Below are positions 43,037 to 52,572 of a stretch of 64,000 bases of DNA, piece after piece. Source of the DNA: Glutamicibacter creatinolyticus. Lineage in GTDB: Bacteria > Actinomycetota > Actinomycetes > Actinomycetales > Micrococcaceae. Below the pieces are notes generated by a model. That model saw only the letters and a program-made list of their open reading frames with translations, did not search any database and was not told where the DNA came from. Position 1 is the first letter of the stretch. Every line of letters starts with the position of its first letter. Made by a program: the position numbers and the translations under genes. The stretch covers positions 372,001 to 436,000 of the forward strand of contig NZ_CP034412.1 of assembly GCF_006094275.1 (NCBI RefSeq), read 5' to 3'.

Positions 43037-43272
43037 TTATTGAGTTGTTGTCGTCGTGACGACTTGAATAACTATACACGGGCGAAGGCGGGCTCGCGAA
43101 CCGGAACGGTTCAAAGTGCCGCGATTCACATCCACGTCCTCCAGTCCAGTGCGTGGGCCCGGGTTCCTCGCTTGGCGCGAGAAAGATGTGACAGGATCCG
43201 ACGGGGCGGAGCGAGGGCGCCCGGGTGGCTGGGCCGGGATGGGCCGCAGTGGAAGTTGAGAACGGGAACAAA

Positions 43273-43309
43273 AAATCCCGGAACTCGCCGTTGCGATGTT
43301 CCGGGATTT
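43273..43309 (-). terminator. Terminator of the second tRNA-Arg(ACG)
   Basis: A 12-bp perfect stem (43273-43284 and 43298-43309) followed on the minus strand by a run of six T. Confidence 0.88.
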
Positions 43310-43311
43310 GC

Positions 43312-43704
<393 letters not shown>

Positions 43705-45537
43705 ATGAGCACCAGCTCCGATCAGAACGTACTCGATGCAGCACCGACCACCCACGCGAAGTTGGCGGCTTGGGTTGAGGAGGTTGCGGCACTGACGAAG
43801 CCTGATCGTATCTATTGGGTTGATGGCTCCCAGGAAGAGAACGACCGCCTGTGCGGCGAGCTGGTTGAAGCCGGCACCCTGGTCAAGCTCACCGACCCGA
43901 ACTTCCCGAACTCCTACGCGGCCTTCTCCGACCCGGCCGACGTGGCCCGCGTCGAGGAGCGCACCTTCATCTGCTCCGAAAAGGAGGAGGACTCGGGCTT
44001 CACCAACAACTGGGAAGACCCGAAGGTCATGAAGGAGCGCCTGACCGGACTGTTCGATGGCGCCATGCGTGGACGCACCATGTACGTCATCCCGTTCGTC
44101 ATGGGACCGCTGAATGCCGAGCAGCCTGCTTACGGTGTGGAAATCACCGACTCGGCCTACGTGGTCGCCTCAATGCGCATCATGGCCAAGATCGGCGATG
44201 AGGTCCTGCGCAAGATGGAAGCCGAGGACGCCTTCTTCGTTCCGGCCATGCACACCGTCGGTGCCCCGCTGGAGCCGGGACAGAAGGACGTGGCCTGGCC
44301 GTGCAACGAGGAGAAGTGGATCGTGCACTTCCCCGAGGAGCGCTCCATCTGGTCCTACGGTTCGGGCTACGGCGGCAACGCGCTGTTGGGCAAGAAGTGC
44401 TACTCGCTGCGCATCGCCTCGGCGATGGCCCGCGACGAAGGCTGGCTGGCCGAGCACATGCTGATCCTGAAGCTGACCAGCCCGCAGGGCAAGTCCTACA
44501 ACATCGCTGCCGCGTTCCCCTCGGCCTGCGGCAAGACCAACCTTGCGCTGCTGGATCCGACCATCGACGGCTGGAAGGCCGAAACCCTGGGCGATGACAT
44601 CAACTGGATGCGTCCGGGCAAGAACGGTGAACTGCGCGGCGTGAATCCGGAGTACGGCCTGTTCGGCGTCGCCCCGGGCACCGGCTGGTCCACCAACCCG
44701 AACGCCATGCGCGCCATCACCAAGGGCAACTCGATCTTCACCAACGTCGCGCTGACCGATGAGGGCGGCGTGTGGTGGGAAGGCATGACCGACGAGGCCC
44801 CAGCCCACCTGATCGACTGGAAGGGCAATGACTGGACCCCGGATTCCGGGCGCAAGGCCGCCCACCCGAACTCCCGCTTCTGCACCCCGATCGACCAGGT
44901 CGATATGCTCGCCGAGGAATACTACTCCCCGGACGGCGTGAAGATCGATGCGATCCTCTTCGGCGGCCGCCGCAAGACCACCATCCCGCTGGTGACCGAG
45001 GCCCGCACCTGGACCAACGGCATCTTCATGGGCTCGACCCTCTCCTCGGAGACCACCGCCGCCGCCTCCGGGGCCACCGGCGTGGTGCGCCGCGATCCCA
45101 TGGCGATGCTGCCGTTCATCGGCTACAACGCCGGTGACTACCTGAACCACTGGGACCGCATCTCGCAGAAGCTGAACCCGGAACAGATGCCCAAGATCTT
45201 CCTGGTCAACTGGTTCCGCCGCACCGCCGAGGGTGGCTTCGCGTGGCCCGGCTTCGGGGACAACTCCCGCGTGCTGAAGTGGGTCATCGAGCGCATCGAG
45301 GGCACCGCCGAGGCCAAGGAAACCGCCGTGGGCTACGTGCCGACCGGTGATTCCCTGGACCTGACCGGCCTGGAAGGCTTCACCTCGGATGACGTGGAGG
45401 TCGCCGTGAAGGTTGACACCCAGGAATGGCTCGAGGAAGTCGAGAGCATCGAGGAATGGTACGCCAAGTTCGGTGAGGCACTGCCGGACTCGCTGCGCGC
45501 CGAACTTGACGGCCTGAAGGAGCGCCTGAGCGCCTAA
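43705..45537 (+). CDS. pckG: Phosphoenolpyruvate carboxykinase (GTP)
   Basis: The 610-residue enzyme converts oxaloacetate and GTP to PEP, GDP and CO2, the entry to gluconeogenesis. The GTP/PEP kinase loops are [15 protein letters not shown] (with catalytic Cys and P-loop Lys), [21 protein letters not shown] and the mobile segment RRKTTIPLV. The length fits the GTP-dependent family, not the shorter ATP type. It is monocistronic and ends at a strong terminator. Control by carbon source is likely in view of the upstream sites. Confidence 0.97.
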   Translation: MSTSSDQNVLDAAPTTHAKLAAWVEEVAALTKPDRIYWVDGSQEENDRLCGELVEAGTLVKLTDPNFPNSYAAFSDPADVARVEERTFICSEKEEDSGFTNNWEDPKVMKERLTGLFDGAMRGRTMYVIPFVMGPLNAEQPAYGVEITDSAYVVASMRIMAKIGDEVLRKMEAEDAFFVPAMHTVGAPLEPGQKDVAWPCNEEKWIVHFPEERSIWSYGSGYGGNALLGKKCYSLRIASAMARDEGWLAEHMLILKLTSPQGKSYNIAAAFPSACGKTNLALLDPTIDGWKAETLGDDINWMRPGKNGELRGVNPEYGLFGVAPGTGWSTNPNAMRAITKGNSIFTNVALTDEGGVWWEGMTDEAPAHLIDWKGNDWTPDSGRKAAHPNSRFCTPIDQVDMLAEEYYSPDGVKIDAILFGGRRKTTIPLVTEARTWTNGIFMGSTLSSETTAAASGATGVVRRDPMAMLPFIGYNAGDYLNHWDRISQKLNPEQMPKIFLVNWFRRTAEGGFAWPGFGDNSRVLKWVIERIEGTAEAKETAVGYVPTGDSLDLTGLEGFTSDDVEVAVKVDTQEWLEEVESIEEWYAKFGEALPDSLRAELDGLKERLSA

Positions 45538-45551
45538 TCCGGCTCCCGGAC

Positions 45552-45601
45552 AAAACACCTACCCTGCGGAAGAATCATTGATTCCGCGGGGTAGGTGTTT
45601 T
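45552..45601 (+). terminator. Terminator after pckG
   Basis: A 20-bp stem with one G-T pair (arms 45552-45571 and 45582-45601), 10-base loop, and TTTT at the 3' side. Confidence 0.88.
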
Positions 45602-45680
45602 AAGCGCTCATCCACCGGCAAGTTCCCGGGGCGCCAAGTTCCCGGGGAGCACAAGCCCGGGCCGGAAAGAGGGCAGGGAG

Positions 45681-46883
45681 CTAGCCCCGGCGGGGGCGAT
45701 GCCGCGCGTCGGCGGTGGACCAGTAGGCGCCCAGCGCCAGGAGCAGCCCAACCAGTGCGGTCACCGAGAACGCGACCGGGGAATCTTCCCCGCCCAGCCC
45801 CACCAGCGGGCTGACCAGTGCGCCGGCCAGGAACTGTGCGCAACCCAGCGCAGCCGAACCGCTGCCCGAGGTGCGTCGCACCTCCTCCAGGGCCAGGCCG
45901 GTGGTGTTGCCCATGACCAGGCCAACGGGAGCCACCATAAAGAAGATCACCACCGCAAGGATGGGGGAGCGCACCCCGGAAAACACCAGGGTGAGCATCA
46001 CCAGGCTGGAAACCAGCAGGATCACCAGGGCCACCCCCACGGTGCGGCGCAAGGGGACCCGCAGCGCCAACCGGGCGGAGATCAGGCCGGAAAGAATCAG
46101 GCCCAGTGAATTGACGCCAAAGCACAGGGCGTAACCGGTGGGGCTGAATCCCATGACGTTCTGGTAGAGGAACGGGGAAGCCGAAATGTAGGCCATCATC
46201 GCTCCGAAAGTCGCCGCGAACTGGACCATGTAGCCCACGAACCGGCGCTGGGTCAGCACCGTCCCCAATGGCCCGAACAGTGCCCCGGTGGAACGGGCCG
46301 CGGCCGGGTGGGTTTCACGCACCACCGCAAACGAGCCCAGGGCCATCAGCCCCGCCGCCCCGGCCAGCACCCACAGCACCGCGCGCCAGCCCCCGGCATG
46401 GGCTACCGCGGCACCCAGGATCGGGGCGACCGCCGGAGCGACCCCGCCGATGGTCATCAGGATCGAAAAGATGCGTGCGGTGCGCGGCCCGGAGGTGACG
46501 TCGGAAACGATGGCCTTTGAAATCACCAGGCCCGCCGCAGCACCCACGCCCTGGATGCCGCGTGCGGCAATGAGCGTGGGCAGGCTCGGGGCCAGCGCGG
46601 CACCGATCGAGGCCAGCACGAACAACAGCGTTCCGTAGCGCAGCGGAATGGTCCGTCCCCAGCGGTCGGAGAACGCGCCCCACAGCAGCTGCCCCAGCGC
46701 CATCCCGATCAGGAAGGTGGTCAGCGTCAGCTGCACCCCCGAGGCGGTGGTGGAGAACTCGTCCTGCATTGCCGGGAAAGAGGGCAGGTACATGTCCGTG
46801 GCCAGCGGCCCGGTTGTGCCCAACAGCACGATCACCATAAACAGGGCAGCGGTCAGCCGGGAGGCGGAGGGGGAAGATGACAT
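45681..46883 (-). CDS. MFS multidrug exporter, Bcr/CflA family
   Basis: The preferred start is ATG 46883, giving 400 residues; another ATG nine bases earlier overlaps the -10-like TAGAAT. The Bcr/CflA features are visible: GPLATDMYLPSFPAMQDEF in the first loop, QLLWGAFSDRWGRTIPL and RGIQGVGAAAGLVISKAIVSD, with 12 membrane segments. It is likely a drug or metabolite exporter with a proton. The neighbouring EamA-type gene is on the same strand but has its own start signals. Confidence 0.87.
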   Translation of the reverse strand: MSSSPSASRLTAALFMVIVLLGTTGPLATDMYLPSFPAMQDEFSTTASGVQLTLTTFLIGMALGQLLWGAFSDRWGRTIPLRYGTLLFVLASIGAALAPSLPTLIAARGIQGVGAAAGLVISKAIVSDVTSGPRTARIFSILMTIGGVAPAVAPILGAAVAHAGGWRAVLWVLAGAAGLMALGSFAVVRETHPAAARSTGALFGPLGTVLTQRRFVGYMVQFAATFGAMMAYISASPFLYQNVMGFSPTGYALCFGVNSLGLILSGLISARLALRVPLRRTVGVALVILLVSSLVMLTLVFSGVRSPILAVVIFFMVAPVGLVMGNTTGLALEEVRRTSGSGSAALGCAQFLAGALVSPLVGLGGEDSPVAFSVTALVGLLLALGAYWSTADARHRPRRG

Positions 46884-46890
46884 ATCTGCC

Positions 46891-46896
46891 ATTCTA
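46891..46896 (-). promoter_or_regulatory. Candidate -10 element of a leaderless Bcr/CflA transcript
   Basis: On the minus strand TAGAAT is followed by seven bases and the ATG 46883. Confidence 0.4.
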
Positions 46897-46935
46897 AATG
46901 TGGCCCTGGTCGGGGACCGCGGCCGGCCTGGCAGG

Positions 46936-47865
46936 TTACCAAGCGCCCGTTCGGGCACCCACGGGGTCACCGGAAGCCGGGGGATTGGAGGCCGTGGCGT
47001 TGGGGCCCTCCAGCCAGGCCACGCACGCCCCGGCCAGCGCAACCAGCCCAATGCCCGCCAGCGCCACCGGCGACAGGGCCTGATCCAGCAGCAGCCACCC
47101 GATCAGCGTGCCCATGGCCGGGTCAATGGCGAACAGGGTGCCAATCACGCGGGCCGAGGAAATCCGGGCCGCCAGGGTGTCCACCGCGTAGGGGATGGCC
47201 ACCCCGATCAGCGCGCTGAGCGCCAGCATCATCCACTGTCCCCCGGAGACCTCCGCCACCCGTGGAACCCCGAAGGGCAGGCTGACCAGCGCCGCAACCG
47301 CGACTGACAGGGCCAGGGAGGAAATCGACTCCGAATCCTGTTTGCCGACCTTTTCCGCCAGCAGCGTATACAGGGCAAAGCACAGTCCGGCACCCAGACC
47401 GAAGGCGAAGCCCAGCAGATCGAAATAGCCGCCGGGCCCGGCTATCAGGATCACGCCGGCCAGGGCCAGCAATGCCCACAAGGCCTCGCGCACGCGCCGA
47501 CTGAGCACCAACGCCACAATGGCCGGACCCAGGAAATCAAGGGTCACCGCGATCCCCAGCGGCAGATGCTCAATGGCCTTGTACAGCAGCAGGTTCATCG
47601 CTGCCATCGCGATCCCGTAGCCGGAAATGGCTGCCCACTGCCGGGCACTGCGCCCGGTGAGCCGGGGACGGAAGAAGGCCAGCAGCATCAGCGCTGCCAG
47701 CACCAGGCGCAACGAGCTGACTGCCGGGGAGCCCAGCGAATCAAACATGCTCGCGGACACGACGGAGGAGAGCTGGATCCCCAGCGAGCCGATCAGCACA
47801 TACAGTGCCGCCCGCGCGCCGGGGTGCGCCGGGGCCAACGCCGACGCATTTTTGTTCGTGGACAA
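46936..47865 (-). CDS. EamA-family (DMT) exporter, RhtA-like
   Basis: A TTG start at 47865 is preceded by AGGAG. The 309-residue protein has ten membrane segments in two EamA repeats; RLVLAALMLLAF and LPLGIAVTLDFLGPAIVALV match the RhtA-like amino-acid or threonine/homoserine exporters. The C-terminal ~20 residues are polar. The substrate cannot be set. It is divergent from the PadR gene. Confidence 0.85.
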   Translation of the reverse strand: MSTNKNASALAPAHPGARAALYVLIGSLGIQLSSVVSASMFDSLGSPAVSSLRLVLAALMLLAFFRPRLTGRSARQWAAISGYGIAMAAMNLLLYKAIEHLPLGIAVTLDFLGPAIVALVLSRRVREALWALLALAGVILIAGPGGYFDLLGFAFGLGAGLCFALYTLLAEKVGKQDSESISSLALSVAVAALVSLPFGVPRVAEVSGGQWMMLALSALIGVAIPYAVDTLAARISSARVIGTLFAIDPAMGTLIGWLLLDQALSPVALAGIGLVALAGACVAWLEGPNATASNPPASGDPVGARTGAW

Positions 47866-48019
47866 CAGCTCACTCCTTTGGGACGGGGCGGGACGTCACA
47901 TCCCGGGGAGCCGGAGGACGGATGGAGGATGCGCTCCGACTTGAGCCTGAGTAAAGAATTCGTTGCGCTCACGGCGCACCGGTGGGTGCAAACTCCCCTA
48001 CCTGTGAAAGTATAGTCAC

Positions 48020-48547
48020 ATGGTTTTGGCGCGATTGATCCTCGGGTTGTTGTGCTTGTCGCCGATGACCGGCTACGAGCTGAAGAAGCACTTTGACTCC
48101 TCCATCAACCACTTCTGGAACGCCGACAAGGCGCAGATCTACCGCACACTGGCTCAGCTGGTGGACAAGGGCTACGCCACGGTGCGCACCGTGCCGCAAA
48201 GCAACTACCCGGATCGCCAGGAACACCACATCACTCCCGAGGGCCGCCAGGCGCTGCGCCAGTGGCTGGGGGACGGGGTGGCCCGCGGCACCGAACGCGA
48301 CCCGTTCATGGGCCAGGTGTTCTTCGCCGCGGAACTGGAACGCGAGGAAATCCAGGATCTGCTGGCCACCCGGCGGGATCAGACCCAGTCCACCCTGGAT
48401 GACTACCTCTCCCAGCGGGAGGGCATCGACATGCGTGCGGCCGCCGACCGGCGCAGCTTCCTGATGGCCGCCACCTTGGATCACGCCATCCGCCAGCAGG
48501 TGGCCGAAATTGAATGGCTCGACGCGGTAATGGAGTACCTGCCATGA
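48020..48547 (+). CDS. PadR-family regulator
   Basis: This 175-residue protein has the PadR N-terminal winged helix (ARLILGLLCLSPMTGYELKK, FWNADKAQIYRTLAQLVDKG, VPQSNYPDRQEHHITPEGRQ) and a C-terminal coiled dimerisation part (VAEIEWLDAVMEYL). There is no Shine-Dalgarno sequence, and an imperfect TGTGA-N8-TCACA repeat runs into its start codon. Its stop overlaps the ATG of the downstream hydrolase, so the pair is translationally coupled. Confidence 0.88.
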   Translation: MVLARLILGLLCLSPMTGYELKKHFDSSINHFWNADKAQIYRTLAQLVDKGYATVRTVPQSNYPDRQEHHITPEGRQALRQWLGDGVARGTERDPFMGQVFFAAELEREEIQDLLATRRDQTQSTLDDYLSQREGIDMRAAADRRSFLMAATLDHAIRQQVAEIEWLDAVMEYLP

Positions 48548-50124
48548 CTGATAAGAAGAACCCCGAGGGCCTGGGCCCGAACCAGAAGAAACCGACCGGC
48601 CAGCCCGCCGGCGAGCAGCCAACGGCGGCCGGGCAACAGACCGGCACTAGGCAGCCAGCCGAGGGTAAACCTCAGCAGGCAGCGCCGCAGACCAAGGGCG
48701 CCACCGCCGCAGGCAACCAGGCCAAGGGCAACCGGCCCCAAGACGCGGCAGACAAGACAGCTGCCGCCAAGGCGAGTGCGGCAAAGCCGGACGCAGCAAA
48801 GGAGCCGGTGAAGGAAAAACCGGCCGCCAACGTCCCCACCGCGAAGGACTCGGGTCAGCAGGCCGCCGATGGGCCGAAGCCGGCACCCCAGAAGTCGTCG
48901 CCGACCAAGCCAGCGAAGAGCAAGCCGGCGAAGAGCAAGGCGGCACAGGAGGGCTCGAAGCAGCCGGCCGCCGAGCCGCGGCCCAAGCCCACCGACCCGG
49001 TGAACAGCTCCGCCCCAGCGCAGGCGGCCAAGGACGGCAAGCTCAGGGCCGGTGAACCGATCGGTGAACAACCCAAGCCGGGCACCGGGCAGCGTCCGGG
49101 CGTGGTCAAGTACCCGAGCGGCCCCAGCCGTGAGGGATCCGCGCTGAGCCACCTGGCCGACAAGGTCAAAAACGGCCGGCTGCTTGCCGGGCAGGGGTTC
49201 GGGCGCAGGCCGCAGGCCGGCCCACTGGCGGACAAGTCCGGCACCGGCGCGACGGCGAAGCCGGCTGCCGCCGCCAGGCCCGCCACCCCCACCCGGGTCG
49301 ACGGCAAGGGGCCGGGCGACTACCCGGAGGTGCATCCGGTGCGGCGCCACAGCGGCAACCAGACCCCGCAAACCATTGTGTTCCTGCATGGCGGCAACGT
49401 CGGCAACTGGTCCTGGGACCCGCAGGTGCTGGCGCTGGGGGACTTCCACATCCTCACCCTGCACCTTCCGGCGTTCGGGGCCCGCAGCGAGGAGCCCTGG
49501 CAGGGACTGGAGTCCGCGGCCGATGACGTGGCGGCGCTGATCGCCGATGAGGTCGCCGAGGGCGGGGTGCACCTGGTGGGGATGTCCCTGGGCGGGGTGA
49601 TCGCCCTGCACGTGGCCGCCCGCCACCCGGAACTGGTGGAATCCCTGATGATCACCGGCACCCCGGTGGCCGGGGTGCCCGCCCCGGCCCGGGCGTTGAG
49701 CCGGATGCAGCTCAAACTGCTGGGCAACGAATGGTACTGGCGTTTCCAGGCCGGCGCGCACGGCATGGTCGATGACGAACGCGACCTGTTCGCCTCCCAC
49801 GGCCTGGCGTTGAAACCGGCCAACCTGCGCGCCATCATGGACGAGCTGGACCCGGGAGGGCTGCCGGCGAACCTGACGGCCTTCACCGGCCCGGTGCTGA
49901 TCCTGGCCGGGGCGAAGGAGCCGAAGGTGGTTCAGCGCTCCTTCGCGCCGCTGCAGACCCTGCTGCCCCAGGCGGTCACCCGCCTGGTTCCGAACCTGCA
50001 CCACCAGTGGAACATCGAGGATCCGGTGTTCTTCAACTCCGTGGTCCGCCGCTGGGTCACTGAGGGCAAGGTCCACACCCGGCTCGTGGACCCCGCCGCA
50101 GCCAAGCCGGCCCAGGGCAAGTAG
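48544..50124 (+). CDS. Alpha/beta hydrolase with ~250-residue disordered N-terminal region
   Basis: ATG 48544 overlaps the PadR stop. The 526-residue protein has a first half rich in Ala, Pro, Lys and Gln with short repeats (KPAKSKPAKSK), lacking any signal peptide or membrane segment. A hydrolase domain begins at about residue 275: FLHGGNVGNWSWD (oxyanion hole), VHLVGMSLGGVIALHVAARH (nucleophile Ser in GMSLGG), and the likely catalytic His in NLHHQWNIEDP. The usual acid after strand 6 is replaced (LILAGAKEP), so activity is uncertain. Basic tail and Pro-rich region could bind nucleic acid or the cell wall. Confidence 0.78.
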   Translation: MTDKKNPEGLGPNQKKPTGQPAGEQPTAAGQQTGTRQPAEGKPQQAAPQTKGATAAGNQAKGNRPQDAADKTAAAKASAAKPDAAKEPVKEKPAANVPTAKDSGQQAADGPKPAPQKSSPTKPAKSKPAKSKAAQEGSKQPAAEPRPKPTDPVNSSAPAQAAKDGKLRAGEPIGEQPKPGTGQRPGVVKYPSGPSREGSALSHLADKVKNGRLLAGQGFGRRPQAGPLADKSGTGATAKPAAAARPATPTRVDGKGPGDYPEVHPVRRHSGNQTPQTIVFLHGGNVGNWSWDPQVLALGDFHILTLHLPAFGARSEEPWQGLESAADDVAALIADEVAEGGVHLVGMSLGGVIALHVAARHPELVESLMITGTPVAGVPAPARALSRMQLKLLGNEWYWRFQAGAHGMVDDERDLFASHGLALKPANLRAIMDELDPGGLPANLTAFTGPVLILAGAKEPKVVQRSFAPLQTLLPQAVTRLVPNLHHQWNIEDPVFFNSVVRRWVTEGKVHTRLVDPAAAKPAQGK

Positions 50125-50133
50125 GGATCCGGG

Positions 50134-50160
50134 CCCCGGCCCCGGTGGCCTGGGCCGGGG
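50134..50160 (+). terminator. Terminator after the hydrolase gene
   Basis: A 9-bp GC stem (50134-50142 and 50152-50160), ten bases after the stop codon. Confidence 0.6.
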
Positions 50161-50171
50161 GACAAGGGAAA

Positions 50172-50199
50172 AGGCGCGCCCGCTGTCGCGGACGCGCCT
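50172..50199 (-). terminator. Terminator after hmp
   Basis: A stem of 7 plus 4 bp with one C/A mismatch (50172-50183 and 50188-50199), about 60 bp past the hmp stop, with a TTCCC stretch after it on the minus strand. Confidence 0.6.
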
Positions 50200-50261
50200 G
50201 GTACCCGTGCGGCTCAGCGGACCCCCATGATCCGTTGGACTGCCAGAGTGCGGTGTTGTGG

Positions 50262-51440
50262 CTAGACGGCCAGCCACACATCCGGTCCGAAGACCTCATA
50301 GTGGATGCGCTCGGCCGGAATGCCTGCAGCCAGTGCCTGTCCACGCACTGCGTGCATGAACGGCAGTGGACCGCACAGGTAGACGTGGGAATTCGGGTCG
50401 AACTCGGCATTGTTCAGGTTCATCAGGCCGGCGGTGCTCTTCACATCGGTGGGCAGCTCGCCGCGCTCGAACCAGGTGGTCAGGGTCGCGTTGGGCAGCT
50501 TCTCCACGGATTCGACCATCTGGGCGCGCAGGGCCCAGGTGTCGGCTTCCTGGTCGGCGTGCAGCACCGTGATCGAACGCTGTGAGTTGCTCTCGGCCAG
50601 GGTGGCCAGGGCGGCGGCGCTCGGGGTGCAGCCAATGCCGGCGGTGGCGATCACCAGCGGCTCACCGGAGTGGTCGATGACCAGGTCGCCGTAGGGGTTG
50701 GAAATCTCAATGGTGTCCCCAACCTTCAGCTGGGTGTGCAGGATCGGGGTGAACTCACCATTCGGATCCAGCTTCACGGTCACGGTGCGCCGGGAGGTGT
50801 CGGCGACATTGCCGGAGAGGGTGTACTGGCGGACCTGGCGGACGCCGTCGGCCATCGGCATGCGCAGCGAGATGAACTGGCCCGGCTCGGCGGGGGTGAC
50901 CGGGGTGTCATCGGCCGGCTCAAAGGTGAAGGTCACCGAGCCCGGCGCGGTTTCCTCCCGCCCGGTCAGGGTCCACAGGCTGTAGTAGTGGTCGTTGACC
51001 TGCTTGGCGTACAGGCCCTTCTCGATCTTGATCAGCGCGTGGGCCATCAGCCAGTAGACCTCGGACCAGGCGTCGGCGATCTCCGGGGTCAGGGCGTCCC
51101 CGAGGTTCTCGGCGATGGCGGCGAACAGGTGTTCGTAAACGATCGGGTACTGTTCCTCAACGATGCCCAGCGAGGCGTGCTTGTGGGCGATGCGCGCCAG
51201 CATGGTCTCGGGCAGGGTGTCGGGGTTGTTCAGCAGGTGCGAGGCGAAGACCGCGATGGAACCGGCCAGCGCCTGCTGCTGCTTGCCGTTCTTCTGGTTC
51301 GAGCGGGAGAAGTATCCATCCAGCAGGTCCGGACGCGCGGCAAACATGCGGTTGTAGAAGTTCGGGGTGATGCTGGAAATCCGCTCGGCGATGATCGGCA
51401 GGGTGGCTTCGATGACCGGGCGGGATTGAGTGGAAAGCAT
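50262..51440 (-). CDS. hmp: Flavohemoprotein (nitric oxide dioxygenase)
   Basis: ATG 51440 has AGGAG upstream and yields 392 residues: a globin domain (FYNRMFAARPDLLDGYF; distal region QNKGK-like, with the proximal heme histidine in IAHKHASLGI), an FAD-binding barrel (VRQYTLSGNVAD) and an NAD-binding domain (VIATAGIGCTPSAAALATLA, VYLCGPLPFMHAVRGQAL). It converts NO to nitrate. Respiratory nitrate reduction by NarG leads to nitrite and NO, which fits this gene. An NsrR-like regulator lies directly upstream. Confidence 0.94.
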   Translation of the reverse strand: MLSTQSRPVIEATLPIIAERISSITPNFYNRMFAARPDLLDGYFSRSNQKNGKQQQALAGSIAVFASHLLNNPDTLPETMLARIAHKHASLGIVEEQYPIVYEHLFAAIAENLGDALTPEIADAWSEVYWLMAHALIKIEKGLYAKQVNDHYYSLWTLTGREETAPGSVTFTFEPADDTPVTPAEPGQFISLRMPMADGVRQVRQYTLSGNVADTSRRTVTVKLDPNGEFTPILHTQLKVGDTIEISNPYGDLVIDHSGEPLVIATAGIGCTPSAAALATLAESNSQRSITVLHADQEADTWALRAQMVESVEKLPNATLTTWFERGELPTDVKSTAGLMNLNNAEFDPNSHVYLCGPLPFMHAVRGQALAAGIPAERIHYEVFGPDVWLAV

Positions 51441-51461
51441 CGGGTCTCCTTGTGGCGGTTT

Positions 51462-51484
51462 ATCTTGCATCCCATATGCAAGAT
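51462..51484. promoter_or_regulatory. Operator-like inverted repeat 1 upstream of hmp
   Basis: ATCTTGCAT, five bases, ATGCAAGAT: perfect 9-bp arms, 22 bp before the hmp start. Half-sites with ATGCA and AAGAT resemble NsrR sites. An adjoining AAGAT-N4-ATCTT (51480-51493) overlaps it. Confidence 0.55.
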
Positions 51485-51494
51485 TTACATCTTA

Positions 51495-51515
51495 AGTTCT
51501 ACGCGACGTAGAACT
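51495..51515. promoter_or_regulatory. Operator-like inverted repeat 2 upstream of hmp
   Basis: AGTTCTACG, CGA, CGTAGAACT: perfect 9-bp arms, located 31 bp after the stop of the Rrf2 gene. Its sequence is not related to repeat 1, so a second regulator may use it. Confidence 0.45.
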
Positions 51516-51546
51516 GATTGGCAAGTCCGTGACGCCCGGCAGCTGG

Positions 51547-52005
51547 CTAACGGGTGCCGCTGGGACGGATTTGGGGGAAGGGAAGGCGCGTCAGCGCCGG
51601 GGAAGCGGAGACCACATCGGCCACCGTCAGGTTGTCCAAAGAAGCGTAGAAAGCGTCTCTGGCTTGGCGCAACGCGCCGCGTAACCGGCATCCGCCGACC
51701 ATCGGGCAGTCATGGGCGGCGTCGTGGGTTGTGCAGTCCACCACATCTTCACGCCAGTCCAGGGTGCGCAGCAAGGAGCCCAGATTCATCTGCAGACCCT
51801 GTTCGGTGATGCTGGCCCCACCGTGCCGGCCTCGGGTCACCTCCAGGGCCCCGAGGCCGCCCAGCTCGGCCACGGCCTTGGTGACGTGGTTGTACGGCAC
51901 GTGGATCAGTTCGGCGATCTGCCGGGTGGTCAGCTGGCCGACACCGTGCGCGCCAAGCACCATCAAGGTGCGCAGGCACACGTCGGTATAGGCGCTGAGT
52001 CTCAT
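51547..52005 (-). CDS. nsrR: Rrf2-family regulator, NsrR-like
   Basis: The 152-residue protein has the Rrf2 winged helix (MRLSAYTDVCLRTLMVLGAH, LTTRQIAELIHVPYNHVTKA, LEVTRGRHGGASITEQG) and three clustered cysteines in CTTHDAAHDCPMVGGC that can hold an iron-sulfur cluster. The gene stands just before hmp in the same direction, the usual NsrR-Hmp pairing, in which NO damages the cluster and releases the operator. Confidence 0.88.
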   Translation of the reverse strand: MRLSAYTDVCLRTLMVLGAHGVGQLTTRQIAELIHVPYNHVTKAVAELGGLGALEVTRGRHGGASITEQGLQMNLGSLLRTLDWREDVVDCTTHDAAHDCPMVGGCRLRGALRQARDAFYASLDNLTVADVVSASPALTRLPFPQIRPSGTR

Positions 52006-52050
52006 TGCTGATCCATCACTAGGTCCGGGCCGCTGGGCGGGGGCCGGTGG

Positions 52051-52527
52051 CTACTGGGCGTCCTGGGCGAACAGCGACATGTCCGCCGGTTCGGCCACCG
52101 GGTCCTCGAAGTGCCAGGTGCCGCCGGGCTCATCGGGCATGGTGTAGGGCTGGACAATTGCCAGCGCGGCGCCGGCCTTGTGCTCGGCCACCACATGGAT
52201 CGCGTCGCGGTTGTCCTCGGCCAGCAGCACATCGGAGGTGATGGCCACGGCCGCGAAGTTCGCGCCCTCCTGGTTCAGCACCTGAACCAGGTCCGCGGCC
52301 ATGGCCTCGGTGTCGATATCGGCTTCCGGGTCATCGGGGTTCTCGGTCGGCGGCACCGCCAGCAGACGCAGCTCCGGCTCCTCGGCCCCGCTCTGCGGTT
52401 CCAGGCCGATCGCGAAGGGCAGGAAGACGCCCTGCTCCTCCAGTTGCTCGCGAGCCACACCCAACGCCGTACCCAGCACCTTGTTCAGGGCTTCCTTGAC
52501 CGAGTCATCGAGTTCGTCAAAATTCAT
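52051..52527 (-). CDS. Hypothetical acidic protein
   Basis: This 158-residue protein is strongly acidic, with LDDSVKEALNKVLGTALGVA at the N-terminus, FLPFAIGLEPQSG and a core DVLLAEDNRDAIHVVAEHKA followed by ALAIVQPYTMPDEPGG. No membrane segment, no cysteines, no motif that I recognise. The alternation of strands and helices suggests a small alpha/beta domain. It lies between manB and nsrR on the same strand. Confidence 0.72.
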   Translation of the reverse strand: MNFDELDDSVKEALNKVLGTALGVAREQLEEQGVFLPFAIGLEPQSGAEEPELRLLAVPPTENPDDPEADIDTEAMAADLVQVLNQEGANFAAVAITSDVLLAEDNRDAIHVVAEHKAGAALAIVQPYTMPDEPGGTWHFEDPVAEPADMSLFAQDAQ

Positions 52528-52572
52528 GGTCTCGTCCTCTATTTCCTCGTCCGCTTGCTTCGTTTCGGTCGC

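Noticed and set aside
48003-48020. TGTGA-N8-TCACA before PadR as a CRP site
   Set aside because: The spacing is eight rather than six bases; it may be a PadR operator instead, but that is not supported further.
48481-50277. A ~600-codon minus-strand frame opposite the PadR/hydrolase genes
   Set aside because: Low-complexity Gly/Arg/Leu translation; the plus strand has clear PadR and hydrolase motifs and coupled starts.
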